DNA of 20,000 nucleotides from Neocallimastix lanati (nom. inval.). Taxonomy: Eukaryota > Neocallimastigomycota > Neocallimastigomycetes > Neocallimastigales > Neocallimastigaceae. The first letter of the stretch is position 1; each line of letters begins with the position of its first letter. The translations under genes were made by a program, and so were the position numbers. The DNA lies in assembly GCA_016946835.1 (NCBI GenBank), contig JACVTC010000139.1, forward strand, positions 1 to 20,000. The letters are read 5' to 3'. This document shows, piece after piece, positions 1-9,841 of this stretch. The notes under the pieces are model-generated. The model made no database searches, was not told the origin of the DNA, and saw only the letters and a program-made list of their open reading frames with translations.

Positions 1-280
1 CACATAGTATACATTACACCGAAATTTTTTGTAACTTTTAAACATATTTTTATTCTTTGATACATTAAATTAAATTTTCTATGATTAATTAAATTTTGTT
101 TCTTTATTTTTTTATTATTTTTAATTATTATTATTTTTTTATTTAACTTTATCTTTTCTATATACATTTTATTTTTACCTTTCTTTTTTATAATGTATAT
201 TTTTTAAAAATGTAATTCATAAAATATAATTCTCTATTTTATAAAACACTGGAAGTATATTCTCTTCCTTGTCTAAAAAA
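1..280 (+). mobile_element. LINE 3'-end fragment (copy A), partial at the window edge
   Basis: The last 30 bases (251-280) match almost base for base the 3' end of the LINE that finishes at 16227: GGAAG, an 8-base loop, CTTCC, then [T/C]TGTCT and a run of A. Upstream, the T-rich stretch and the opening acatagtat also resemble the LINE 3' UTR at 16072-16090. No coding part is visible. The copy is cut by the left edge of the window, so its 5' extent is unknown. Inference: a truncated insertion of the same family as the element at 11028-16227. The motif match is direct; homology of the T-rich part is weaker because such sequence aligns by chance. Confidence 0.45.
251..280 (+). repeat. LINE 3'-terminal hairpin motif, copy A
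   Basis: GGAAG and CTTCC form a 5-bp stem around an 8-base loop, followed by TTGTCT and six A. The same string recurs at 16194-16227 (one base different before the A run) and in degenerate form at 17874-17908. Confidence 0.6.
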
Positions 281-506
281 CGTCGAACAATTTGGTAAAA
301 TAAATTTTTTTCTTCTAAATGATAATGCAAAGAAGGAATTATGATAGAGATTTTAATGATAATATTAAACCACAAGATGTTATCATCAATTAATGGGAAG
401 AATTATAGGCTATTTCATTTTCGAAAACTCCTAATGTAGTTTTTTAATATTAATATGTAATTTTTTTTATATAAATATAAATAAAGTTTATTTCTAAACA
501 ACAAAT

Positions 507-509
<3 letters not shown>

Positions 510-542
<33 letters not shown>
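510..542. repeat. (TA)n microsatellite
   Basis: About 16 uninterrupted TA dinucleotides. Confidence 0.9.
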
Positions 543-545
<3 letters not shown>

Positions 546-768
546 ATAAAAAGATAAAATAAAACAAAATAAAAGGAAATTTGTAAATTATAAATATAAT
601 AATTATTTTTTTAAGTTTTTTTTTTTTTACGAATATATCTAAGTAAATTTCATATTTTATTACAATTAAAGTAATATGAAACAAACACAAACTATTATAA
701 TTTTGAGAATTTATAATAAATTTATTATATGAAAAGGAAAAAAGGAAATTTAATTAATAATATTAATT

Positions 769-963
769 ATTATTATTATTATTATTACTATTAATTAATT
801 AATTATTGTTACTATTATTATTTATTCATTATAATTATTCATTATTATTATAATTATTTATTATTATTATTATAATTATTACTATTATTATAATATTACT
901 ATTATTATTATTACTACTGTATTATTATTTATTATTACTATATTATTATTATTATTACTACTA

Positions 964-990
<27 letters not shown>
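769..990. repeat. (TTA)n microsatellite, interrupted
   Basis: Over 200 bases of TTA/ATT triplets broken by occasional C, G or dinucleotide changes, so an old, partly degenerate trinucleotide array. Confidence 0.85.
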
Positions 991-994
<4 letters not shown>

Positions 995-1372
995 TAAAAA
1001 AGAATCAAAATCTTATTACATCAAGTTTAAATTTAATATATCCAAAATATAATAATTAAAGTTTTAATAATTCTATAATATTTTAATTTAAAATTAATAT
1101 AGAATTTAATATAAATTTGTAATATTAAAAAATTAAATATTTAAATATATTTCATTTTATATTAAACTAATTATTAAGAAATCTAACTTTTTAATATAAG
1201 TTTAATAAAATATTTCATATAAAAATAGTTTAAATAAATACATTTATAGTTAAAAGAGCAAAAAATAATAAATAATAAATAATTTTAATATAAATTATAT
1301 TAAAAAAGAAATACATGTGTGACTAATTCAGGAACGAAATGAAGCAGTTCATGTTGTTCATGTTGTTCATGT

Positions 1373-1441
1373 TTGATCAATTTCAATATTGTTTTTCTTT
1401 TATTTATGCTTGATCAATTTCAATATTGTTTTTCTTTTATT
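1373..1441 (+). repeat. Tandem duplication, 37-bp period
   Basis: A 32-base segment starting ttgatcaatttcaatatt is present twice, at 1373 and 1410, without mismatch. Just before it (about 1348-1371) a 9-base unit, tgttgttca, is also iterated. The two together suggest a local slippage hot spot. Confidence 0.85.
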
Positions 1442-1869
1442 ATTAATACTATTCTAATTATTTATGTTTAATATTGATTTGGTTTTTTTTTTTTTTAATT
1501 TCTATTTGATTAATTGATCAGAACAAACAAATAATATAATACTTAATTATAATTCAAAAATAATAATAATAAAAATAAAAATTAAAAAAATAATTAATAA
1601 AAAATTACTAAAAAAATAACAATGATAAACAATTAAAAACTTTTATATTAAAAAAAAATATTATTAATAATTAATAATAAACTTCAAAAAAAAAAAAAAA
1701 TAAAAAATAAAAATAAAAATAAAAATAAAAAAAGTATCATTTAAAAATATTAATAGTATAAAAAAGCAAATATCAATTATTTTTAATTTATTTAATATAT
1801 TTAATTTTACTGATTGTATTTACCATAATTCAAAGTTTTTATAAATAGTCTAAAAAAAATAATTTTGAG

Positions 1870-1872
1870 AAA

Positions 1873-1906
<34 letters not shown>

Positions 1907-1918
1907 TAATATATATGT
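1870..1918. repeat. A21 tract followed by (TA)n
   Basis: An A run at 1870-1890 leads directly into TA dinucleotides to about 1918. Simple-sequence DNA; no function is visible. Confidence 0.85.
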
Positions 1919-1965
1919 AAATAAATATTATTAAAGGTGAAAAAAAATATAACTCAAATAAGAAA

Positions 1966-2107
1966 TTGTTTTAATAGTGGTCAATAAAAATATTGAAAAT
2001 TGAAATGGCAATAAATAAAAATAAGATATATATGTAGTTGTTTTAGTAATGGTCAATAACAATATTGAAAATTGAAAAAAAAAAAAATTGAAAAAGATAT
2101 ATATGGA
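1966..2107 (+). repeat. Diverged tandem duplication, 72-bp period
   Basis: The segment beginning ttgttttaatagtggtcaat at 1966 recurs at 2038 with a few substitutions. The shared stretch includes tattgaaaattgaaa and, further on, agatatatatg. The copies differ at several sites, so this is older than the 153-bp array at 18153. Confidence 0.8.
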
Positions 2108-3067
2108 ATAATGTAAGGTTGTAACTAAAATATAATAATAAAATAATAATAATAATAATAATAATAATAAACATTTAGTATTTTCTATATCAAGTTAATT
2201 CAAACTTTTTAAAGAGATATATGATGAATAATTAATTATTATTAAATAATTATAAATTATATGAGATAATAAGATTATTTAATAATATAGAGATTAAAAT
2301 CATCTTTGAAAGATTCAGTATTAGTAATATTATTGATATAATTAGTATTAGTTGGATAACGTATTATCAATAATATGAATAAATATTTTGTAATTCTATA
2401 CTTTATTACGCTTTTCAAAAAGAAAAATAATTCTCTTTTAAATAATATATACTTATTAAATATGTATTTATATATTGTTTCAAAAATATTAGTATATCTA
2501 CAAATTAATTATTTATTATTTAAATAATTTAAATAATTTAAATAAAAAACAATTTTAAAGTGTGAATAATTATTTATTATATTATTTAAATTATAATAAT
2601 GAAAAAAATAATATTATATATAAAAATTTTTAAAATTTTGTAAAATGAACAAATATATATATATATGTATATATTAAATGCAATTCAAAAAAAAAAAAAA
2701 AAAAAAAGAAAAAAAGTATTTGACAAATATTTAACATTAATATTAATTTTAATATTATAATAAAATACTTTATATTGTAATTTTTACTAATTCTTCTCTT
2801 TATTTTCTTATTTATTTTTATTTATTATTTATTATTTTATATTTATATATATATATTTTTTTTATAAAATTGTACTATTATATTTTAATATTATACTTCA
2901 TTACAAATGTTCCATTTATTAATTACTTATTTAAAATTTATTAATATTTCCCATAATATTAAAAAATTAATTATTGACAAAATTTTCATAATTTTTTTTT
3001 TTTTTTTTAATTATTATATGGTGCTATAAAAAATTAAATATTTTGTCTATTTTCAAATATATGTAAT

Positions 3068-3091
3068 ATAGAAGTATCTTTATACTTCTAT
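3068..3091. repeat. Perfect 10-bp hairpin
   Basis: The inverted repeat atagaagtat / atacttctat surrounds a 4-base loop (cttt). It contains two G+C pairs per arm in DNA that is otherwise nearly pure A/T, which makes chance less likely than for the many AT-only palindromes nearby. Its role is unknown. Confidence 0.7.
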
Positions 3092-5138
3092 GAATATTGT
3101 TATTGTTAAAATTTTATTTAAATGACTAATTCAAAATTAAATAAATTTTATTTTATTTTATTTGTAAAATATAAAATTCCTTTTAATAATATAATATCAT
3201 TTATTAAAATACTTTATAAATTAATTATTAATAGCTCATTTCTTTAATAATTGATTTTAAGGTACAATCATGTATATTTTACTATTTTTATATTAATATT
3301 CATTGAAATATTTAAACAATATAAAAATAAATATACAATACACATAAATTAAATTATATATTTAAAGAATATTATTTTAATTTTTTAAATCTTTTTTCTT
3401 TTAAACAATAAAAACTATTCTTTTATATATATATTTATTATTATAAAAATGATTATTTGATGATTTTTTAACAATCAAATAAATTTTAAAATTTTATATA
3501 ATAATAATATTAAGTATTTTAATTTAAACTTTTTTTTTTTTTTTCGTTTTTTCTTTCTTTCATTCAAGTATATTGATTATTATTTTAATTTAATTTAATT
3601 TAATTTAATTATTGTTATTATTATTATTATTTTTCATTAAATTAAAAATGGTAGGAGTTAATTAAAATAATTTATATATAAAGTTTAATATTATTTATTT
3701 TATCATTAATTTTATGACATTAATTATATATTACTATATTAATTGTTTTTTTATTCAAGTATAATTATACTCTAGTAATTTATATTTTAATAATAAACAT
3801 GATACAAAAAATTATTATGATATTAATAATAATGTGTTAAAGTATTACAAAAATAAAAATAATAGCCATAGTAATATAAGATGTATAGGATAACAATAAT
3901 TAATAAGTGTAATTAATAATTTTTTTTTTTAATTTTATATAATATATTAAAAATATTTTGTATATTATTATAACCTATATTAAAAATTAGATAATAATTT
4001 ATCTATTATACTATCATATGCTTAAATAAAACATAAAGAATATTATAAAAGATATTTTTCTTATTTTAAAATATATTGTAGTATTTGCACAATATCAATA
4101 TAAATGAAAAAAGTTATATATTGTATGAAAAAAAACAAACATGGAAATTAAATTATTTAAAAAATACTATATTTCACAATATTAAAGAGTTTAATAGTTT
4201 TAGGAATAAAGGTATTTTTAATTTTAAATGAAAAGAAAAGAAAAGAAAAAAAAAATAATAAATATATATTTAGCAAAAAAAAAAAAAAAAAAAAAAATCA
4301 GTTATCCCATTTATTTTTTTTAATAATTTTTCAATATTGCATTTATCAATATATTGACAAAATTTAAAAATTTTTTACTCTTTATTTATTTATTTTTTTT
4401 GTAGATGAGTAAAAAAAAAGTTAAAAAATGATAAAAATAATATTTTCAATATATTTAAACTCTAATATAATAAATATAATTAAATGTAAATCAATATATC
4501 TTATATTAATTAATTCTTTATTATTTTAAAAAAATATTTTTATTATTGTTACACATATTGTTATATTAATATTTTTTTAATACTTTTTAATTATTTAATA
4601 TTAAAGTTGAGATAAGGATAAAATAGTGAATAATATAAAAATTTTATTTATTATAATTCTTTGTATTTTCAAAAAAAAAATTTTTTTTTAATTATCTTTG
4701 AATAATATTTTTATTAATTATAATTATAATTATAATTTTAATTATTATTATTTTTAATCTTTATTTTTATTTTTATTTTTTATTATTTTTTTTACTATTA
4801 TTATTTTTTTTATTAATGATGATCTGTTGACTTTCTTTCAATATAAATTTTAAATGTATATTAATTTCCTGTGAAAGATATAGAAGAAATTATTTAATAT
4901 TATTATTAATCAAAATTAATGAAAAGAAAAAAAAAAAAAAAAAAAGAAATAATGTTTTGATTTTAATAAAATTAAAATTAATTAATTTTTTGTAAATTAA
5001 ATGGAAAAAAGTAATATTTATTATATACAATTTATACAATTTATTATTTTTTTTTTAATATTTTAAAATTATATAAAATGGTAAAAATTTCTTAAATTTT
5101 TTATTTCATTTTTTATTCAGTAATTCTTAATTGATAAA

Positions 5139-5144
<6 letters not shown>

Positions 5145-5182
<38 letters not shown>
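5145..5182. promoter_or_regulatory. A38 homopolymer tract upstream of the repeat-protein gene
   Basis: Thirty-eight uninterrupted A lie about 240 bases before the ATG at 5424. In other fungi poly(dA:dT) tracts keep promoters free of nucleosomes. Here similar runs occur in places with no gene (for example 18839-18870), so a regulatory role is inference only. Confidence 0.3.
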
Positions 5183-5184
<2 letters not shown>

Positions 5185-5307
5185 ATATATATATTATAAA
5201 ATATATATTTTTATAATATTTTTATAGATAAACAAAAAAATATATATATAAGTGTTTTAAATCACTAGTAAAGCTTGTGAATTAAAATTATTTAATAAAA
5301 TATTTAA

Positions 5308-5328
5308 AAAAATTCTTGAAGAATTTTT
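5308..5328. promoter_or_regulatory. Palindrome with TTCnnGAA core, possible heat-shock-type site
   Basis: The arms aaaaattct and agaattttt pair perfectly around tga. The centre, TTCTTGAA, fits the two-unit TTCnnGAA core bound by heat-shock factors, about 100 bases before the start codon. No third inverted unit is present, and the core could arise by chance in AT-rich DNA. Confidence 0.25.
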
Positions 5329-5423
5329 ATTAAATAAATACAAAATATAAAAAATATTAAAATAAAAATATTTAAGAAAGAATAAACTAATCCGTTATTT
5401 AATTAATTAATTTAAAATCCAAA

Positions 5424-8400
5424 ATGAAAAACGCCATTATTGGATCAATAATTCTTTTAATTGCTACAGCTTCCAAAGCTGCCAATCCATATCTTGTTTG
5501 TAGTCAAAACGATCATAATTGTAAGAATGAGCAAGCAAGTAAATGTCAACAAGTTGCAACCGCCTGTTGGCAACAACCATGGAGAGAAGGTCTTCAAGAA
5601 GAATGTGGTGCTTTAAACAATTTATGTAGTGAAATTTGGACATACCAAGGAGAACCAATTAGTAATGTTAATACTACATCAAAATCTCTTCCAAACACTA
5701 AAACTCTTCCAAACACTAAAACTCTTCCAAAAACTAAAACTCTTCCAGTAACCAAGACTCTTCCAAACACTTCTAAGACTCTTCCAAACACCAAGACTCT
5801 TCCAGTTACTAAGACTCTTCCAAACACCAAGACTCTTCCAGTAACTAAGACTCTTCCAAACACTTCTAAGACTCTTCCAGTAACTAAGACTCTTCCAAAC
5901 ACTTCTAAGACTCTTCCAGTTACTAAGACTCTTCCAAACACCAAGACTCTTCCAGTTACTAAGACTCTTCCAAACACCAAGACTCTTCCAAAAACTAAAA
6001 CTCTTCCAGTAACTAAGACTCTTCCAAACACTTCTAAGACTCTTCCAAACACCAAGACTCTTCCAAACACCAAGACTCTTCCAAAAACTAAAACTCTTCC
6101 AGTAACTAAGACTCTTCCAAACACCAAGACTCTTCCAGTTACTAAGACTCTTCCAAACACCAAGACTCTTCCAGTAACTAAGACTCTTCCAAACACTTCT
6201 AAGACTCTTCCAGTTACTAAGACTCTTCCAAACACCAAGACTCTTCCAGTAACTAAGACTCTTCCAAACACCAAGACTCTTCCAAAAACTAAAACTCTTC
6301 CAGTAACTAAGACTCTTCCAAACACTTCTAAGACTCTTCCAGTTACTAAGACTCTTCCAAAAACTAAAACTCTTCCAGTAACTAAAACTCTTCCAAACAC
6401 TTCTAAGACTCTTCCAGTTACTAAGACTCTTCCAAACACCAAGACTCTTCCAGTTACTAAGACTCTTCCAAACACCAAGACTCTTCCAAAAACTAAAACT
6501 CTTCCAGTAACTAAGACTCTTCCAAACACTTCTAAGACTCTTCCAAACACCAAGACTCTTCCAAAAACTAAAACTCTTCCAGTAACTAAGACTCTTCCAA
6601 ACACTTCTAAGACTCTTCCAAACACCAAGACTCTTCCAAAAACTAAAACTCTTCCAGTAACTAAGACTCTTCCAAACACTTCTAAGACTCTTCCAAACAC
6701 CAAGACTCTTCCAAAAACTAAAACTCTTCCAGTAACTAAAACTCTTCCAGTAACTAAGACTCTTCCAAACACCAAGACTCTTCCAGTTACTAAGACTCTT
6801 CCAAACACCAAGACTCTTCCAAAAACTAAAACTCTTCCAGTAACTAAGACTCTTCCAAACACTTCTAAGACTCTTCCAGTAACCAAGACTCTTCCAAACA
6901 CCAAGACTCTTCCAGTTACTAAGACTCTTCCAGTTACTAAGACTCTTCCAAAAACCAAAACTCTTCCAGTTACAAAGACTCTTCCAAACACCAAGACTCT
7001 TCCAGTAACTAAGACTCTTCCAAACACTTCTAAGACTCTTCCAGTAACCAAGACTCTTCCAGTTACTAAGACTCTTCCAAACACCAAGACTCTTCCAAAA
7101 ACTAAAACTCTTCCAGTAACTAAGACTCTTCCAAACACTTCTAAGACTCTTCCAGTTACTAAGACTCTTCCAAAAACTAAAACTCTTCCAGTAACTAAGA
7201 TTCTTCCAAACACTTCTAAGACTCTTCCAGTTACTAAGACTCTTCCAGTTACTAAGACTCTTCCAGTTACTAAGACTCTTCCAGTTACTAAGACTCTTCC
7301 AGTTACTAAGACTCTTCCAGTTACTAAGACTCTTCCAGTTACTAAGACTCTTCCAGTTACTAAGACTCTTCCAGTTACTAAGACTCTTCCAGTTACTAAA
7401 ACTCTTCCAGTAACTAAGACTCTTCCAAACACTTCTAAGACTCTTCCAAACACCAAGACTCTTCCAGTTACTAAGACTCTTCCAAACACCAAGACTCTTC
7501 CAGTTACTAAGACTCTTCCAAACACCAAGACTCTTCCAGTTACTAAGACTCTTCCAAACACCAAGACTCTTCCAGTTACTAAGACTCTTCCAAACACCAA
7601 GACTCTTCCAGTTACTAAGACTCTTCCAAACACTAAGACTCTTCCAAAAACTAAAACTCTTCCAGTAACTAAGACTCTTCCAAACACTTCTAAGACTCTT
7701 CCAGTTACTAAGACTCTTCCAAACACTAAGACTCTTCCAAAAACTAAAACTCTTCCAGTAACTAAGACTCTTCCAAACACTAAGACTCTTCCAAAAACTA
7801 AAACTCTTCCAGTAACTAAGACTCTTCCAAACACTTCTAAGACTCTTCCAGTTACTAAGACTCTTCCAAAAACTAAAACTCTTCCAGTTACTAAGACTCT
7901 TCCAAACACTAAGACTCTTCCAAACACCAAGACTCTTCCAGTAACTAAGACTCTTCCAAACACTTCTAAGACTCTTCCAGTTACTAAGACTCTTCCAAAC
8001 ACTAAGACTCTTCCAAAAACTAAAACTCTTCCAGTAACTAAGACTCTTCCAAATACTTCTAAGACTCTTCCAGTTACTAAGACTCTTCCAAACACTAAAA
8101 CTCTTCCAAAAACTAAAACTCTTCCAGTAACTAAGACTCTTCCAAACACTTCTAAGACTCTTCCAAAAACTAAAACTCTTCCAGTAACTAAGACTCTTCC
8201 AAACACCAAGACTCTTCCAGTTACTAAGACTCTTCCAGTTACTAAGACTCTTCCAGTTACTAAGACTCTTCCAGTTACTAAGACTCTTCCAGTTACTAAG
8301 ACTCTTCCAGTTACTAAGACTCTTCCAAACACCAAGACTCTTCCAAAAACTAAAACTCTTCCAGTAACTAAGACTCTTCCAAACACTTCTAAGACTCTTC

Positions 8401-8942
8401 CAGTAACCAAGACTCTTCCAAACACCAAGACTCTTCCAGTTACTAAGACTCTTCCAAACACCAAGACTCTTCCAGTTACTAAAACTCTTCCAAACACCAA
8501 GACTCTTCCAAACACCAAGACTCTTCCAAACACCAAGACTCTTCCAAACACCAAGACTCTTCCAAACACCAAGACTCTTCCAAACACCAAGACTCTTCCA
8601 AACACCAAGACTCTTCCAAACACCAAGACTCTTCCAAACACCAAGACTCTTCCAAACACCAAGACTCTTCCAAACACCAAGACTCTTCCAAAAACTAAAA
8701 CTCTTCCAAACACTAAGACTCTTCCAAACACCAAGACTCTTCCAAGAACTCAAGCTCAACCACAACCAACCAACTCTCAAAATGACTATTTAAGTTGTGG
8801 TGCTCAAGATTATGCTTGTAAGAACAAGATGTCTGAAGCTTGTTACGCTGAAGCTTCTGCATGTTGGTCAAAGCCATATTACTCAAATCAATCAAGTGAC
8901 TGTAATGCCATTAACAGTATTTGCCAAAAGATTTGGAGTTAA
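5424..8942 (+). CDS. Secreted K-T-L-P repeat protein with twin six-cysteine domains
   Basis: I do not recognise this 1172-residue protein. The ATG at 5424 opens a classic signal peptide (Lys2, hydrophobic core about 4-16, likely cleavage after SKA at 17-19). Residues 23-72 and 1122-1172 are copies of one domain with the same cysteine spacing: C26, C33, C41, C48, C61, C68 and C1125, C1132, C1140, C1147, C1160, C1167. Shared are YLxC, CKN, A[ST]ACW, Pro-aromatic and a closing IW. Between them, residues 87-1109 are about 167 units of KTLPxT, x being N, V or K, with 21 units carrying an extra Ser. The rod has no acidic residue, so it is strongly cationic, and Thr density invites O-glycosylation. 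No C-terminal GPI signal, membrane segment or intron is visible. Inference: an extracellular spacer, adhesive or wall protein holding two like domains apart. The six-Cys domain may bind a partner; it is not CBM1 (four Cys) or CFEM (eight Cys). Confidence 0.93.
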   Translation: MKNAIIGSIILLIATASKAANPYLVCSQNDHNCKNEQASKCQQVATACWQQPWREGLQEECGALNNLCSEIWTYQGEPISNVNTTSKSLPNTKTLPNTKTLPKTKTLPVTKTLPNTSKTLPNTKTLPVTKTLPNTKTLPVTKTLPNTSKTLPVTKTLPNTSKTLPVTKTLPNTKTLPVTKTLPNTKTLPKTKTLPVTKTLPNTSKTLPNTKTLPNTKTLPKTKTLPVTKTLPNTKTLPVTKTLPNTKTLPVTKTLPNTSKTLPVTKTLPNTKTLPVTKTLPNTKTLPKTKTLPVTKTLPNTSKTLPVTKTLPKTKTLPVTKTLPNTSKTLPVTKTLPNTKTLPVTKTLPNTKTLPKTKTLPVTKTLPNTSKTLPNTKTLPKTKTLPVTKTLPNTSKTLPNTKTLPKTKTLPVTKTLPNTSKTLPNTKTLPKTKTLPVTKTLPVTKTLPNTKTLPVTKTLPNTKTLPKTKTLPVTKTLPNTSKTLPVTKTLPNTKTLPVTKTLPVTKTLPKTKTLPVTKTLPNTKTLPVTKTLPNTSKTLPVTKTLPVTKTLPNTKTLPKTKTLPVTKTLPNTSKTLPVTKTLPKTKTLPVTKILPNTSKTLPVTKTLPVTKTLPVTKTLPVTKTLPVTKTLPVTKTLPVTKTLPVTKTLPVTKTLPVTKTLPVTKTLPNTSKTLPNTKTLPVTKTLPNTKTLPVTKTLPNTKTLPVTKTLPNTKTLPVTKTLPNTKTLPVTKTLPNTKTLPKTKTLPVTKTLPNTSKTLPVTKTLPNTKTLPKTKTLPVTKTLPNTKTLPKTKTLPVTKTLPNTSKTLPVTKTLPKTKTLPVTKTLPNTKTLPNTKTLPVTKTLPNTSKTLPVTKTLPNTKTLPKTKTLPVTKTLPNTSKTLPVTKTLPNTKTLPKTKTLPVTKTLPNTSKTLPKTKTLPVTKTLPNTKTLPVTKTLPVTKTLPVTKTLPVTKTLPVTKTLPVTKTLPNTKTLPKTKTLPVTKTLPNTSKTLPVTKTLPNTKTLPVTKTLPNTKTLPVTKTLPNTKTLPNTKTLPNTKTLPNTKTLPNTKTLPNTKTLPNTKTLPNTKTLPNTKTLPNTKTLPNTKTLPKTKTLPNTKTLPNTKTLPRTQAQPQPTNSQNDYLSCGAQDYACKNKMSEACYAEASACWSKPYYSNQSSDCNAINSICQKIWS
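5682..8750 (+). repeat. Coding minisatellite, 18/21-bp units
   Basis: About 146 units of 18 bp and 21 of 21 bp, always in frame, encode KTLP[NVK]T and KTLPNTS. Unit types carry linked codons: K units use AAA and ACT throughout, the V that follows a K unit is usually GTA, while V elsewhere is mostly GTT. A 57-bp superunit (K, V, N-Ser) recurs more than ten times. Two homogeneous blocks are the newest-looking: 11 V units at about 7219-7416 and 11 N units at about 8488-8690. Only a single Leu-preceding Ile (7200) and the terminal Ser and Arg variants break the pattern. Confidence 0.95.
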
Positions 8943-9841
8943 ATTTATGATTAAATAGAATTAATTATTTTAGTTGATTAATAGTCAATTAATTAATTAA
9001 ATAAAAGATTATATAATTATATAATTGATAATAATTTGAATAAATCATAAACATATTTTTATTCATTATTATTTAATATCAAAATTTAAAAAATTTTGAA
9101 AAAAAAAAAGGAATGAAAAAAAAATTAAAGAATTACTAATAATAAATAATTTAATGAAAATATATATATATAGATATATATAGATATATGGATATATGTA
9201 AAATCTTATTTTAATATATATATTTATATATAAGTAATATAAATATTTGAATATTTATGTTAAAATAAAAAATATATATATTTTTATATAAACTAATAAT
9301 AATTTAATAATAAAATAATACAAAATAATGATTTAAAAAGTTAAAAAATCATTATAAAACAACAAAAACAACATAAATTAAAATTATTAAAAAATAAAAA
9401 AAAAAAAAAATAATAATAATAATAATAATAAAATACAAAAAGAAAAACAAAAAAATAAAAAAGAAATATATTTTAAAAAAAAAAAAAATTTTTTTAAAAA
9501 ATTTAAAATATATATAATAATCTTCTATAATAATTAATATAATGAAGTATTAGAAATAAAATAATATAAAATATCATTTATTATTTTATTAAAATATTCT
9601 AATAAAAAAATAAATAATAATAGTAAAAGATAATTAATATATATAAATAAAATTTATAAATAATCAATAAAATTGTTAAATAATAAAAAAAAAAAAAAAA
9701 AAAAAAGAAATTTATAATTATTGTTTTAAAGCATAATTTTGGGAAATTTATATTAATATTATTAATTTTTATATTTAAATATTTATTAAAATTTATTTAT
9801 GAATTTATTAATATTAATATAAAGTAAATTTGATTCTATCA
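8943..9841. other. AT-rich downstream region
   Basis: The 3' flank of the repeat-protein gene. An AATAAA hexamer at 9000-9005 lies about 60 bases after the stop and could serve as a polyadenylation signal, but the hexamer is expected often in such AT-rich DNA. The rest is homopolymer runs and AT repeats with no gene visible. Confidence 0.6.

Larger units (their letters stand above)
281..5144. other. AT-rich intergenic DNA without a recognisable gene
   Basis: About 4.9 kb of almost pure A/T with homopolymer runs, AT and AAT microsatellites, and stop codons dense in all frames. Slightly G+C-richer spots lie at about 285-430 and 1315-1380. The first could be read as a short broken coding remnant (about 333-410), but it has stops and no recognisable motif. 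No tRNA-like or rRNA-like sequence was seen. Repeats that stand out are listed separately. Confidence 0.75.

Noticed and set aside
333-410. Short coding-like remnant after LINE copy A
   Set aside because: About 20 residues look protein-like, but stops follow at once and no motif or second block supports it.
415-690. Reverse-strand frame of 91 residues rich in Ile, Tyr and Lys
   Set aside because: It is a translation of the (TA)n tract and flanking A/T runs with no complexity beyond base composition.
5682-8750. CRISPR-like or satellite array
   Set aside because: The units are contiguous without spacers, always a multiple of three bases, and in frame with a complete secreted protein.
5594-8780. 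Two reverse-strand frames of more than 1000 codons across the repeat gene
   Set aside because: They exist because the 18/21-bp units keep phase and lack stops on the opposite strand. They have no signal peptide or domain structure, and the forward frame alone continues into the two conserved six-Cys ends.
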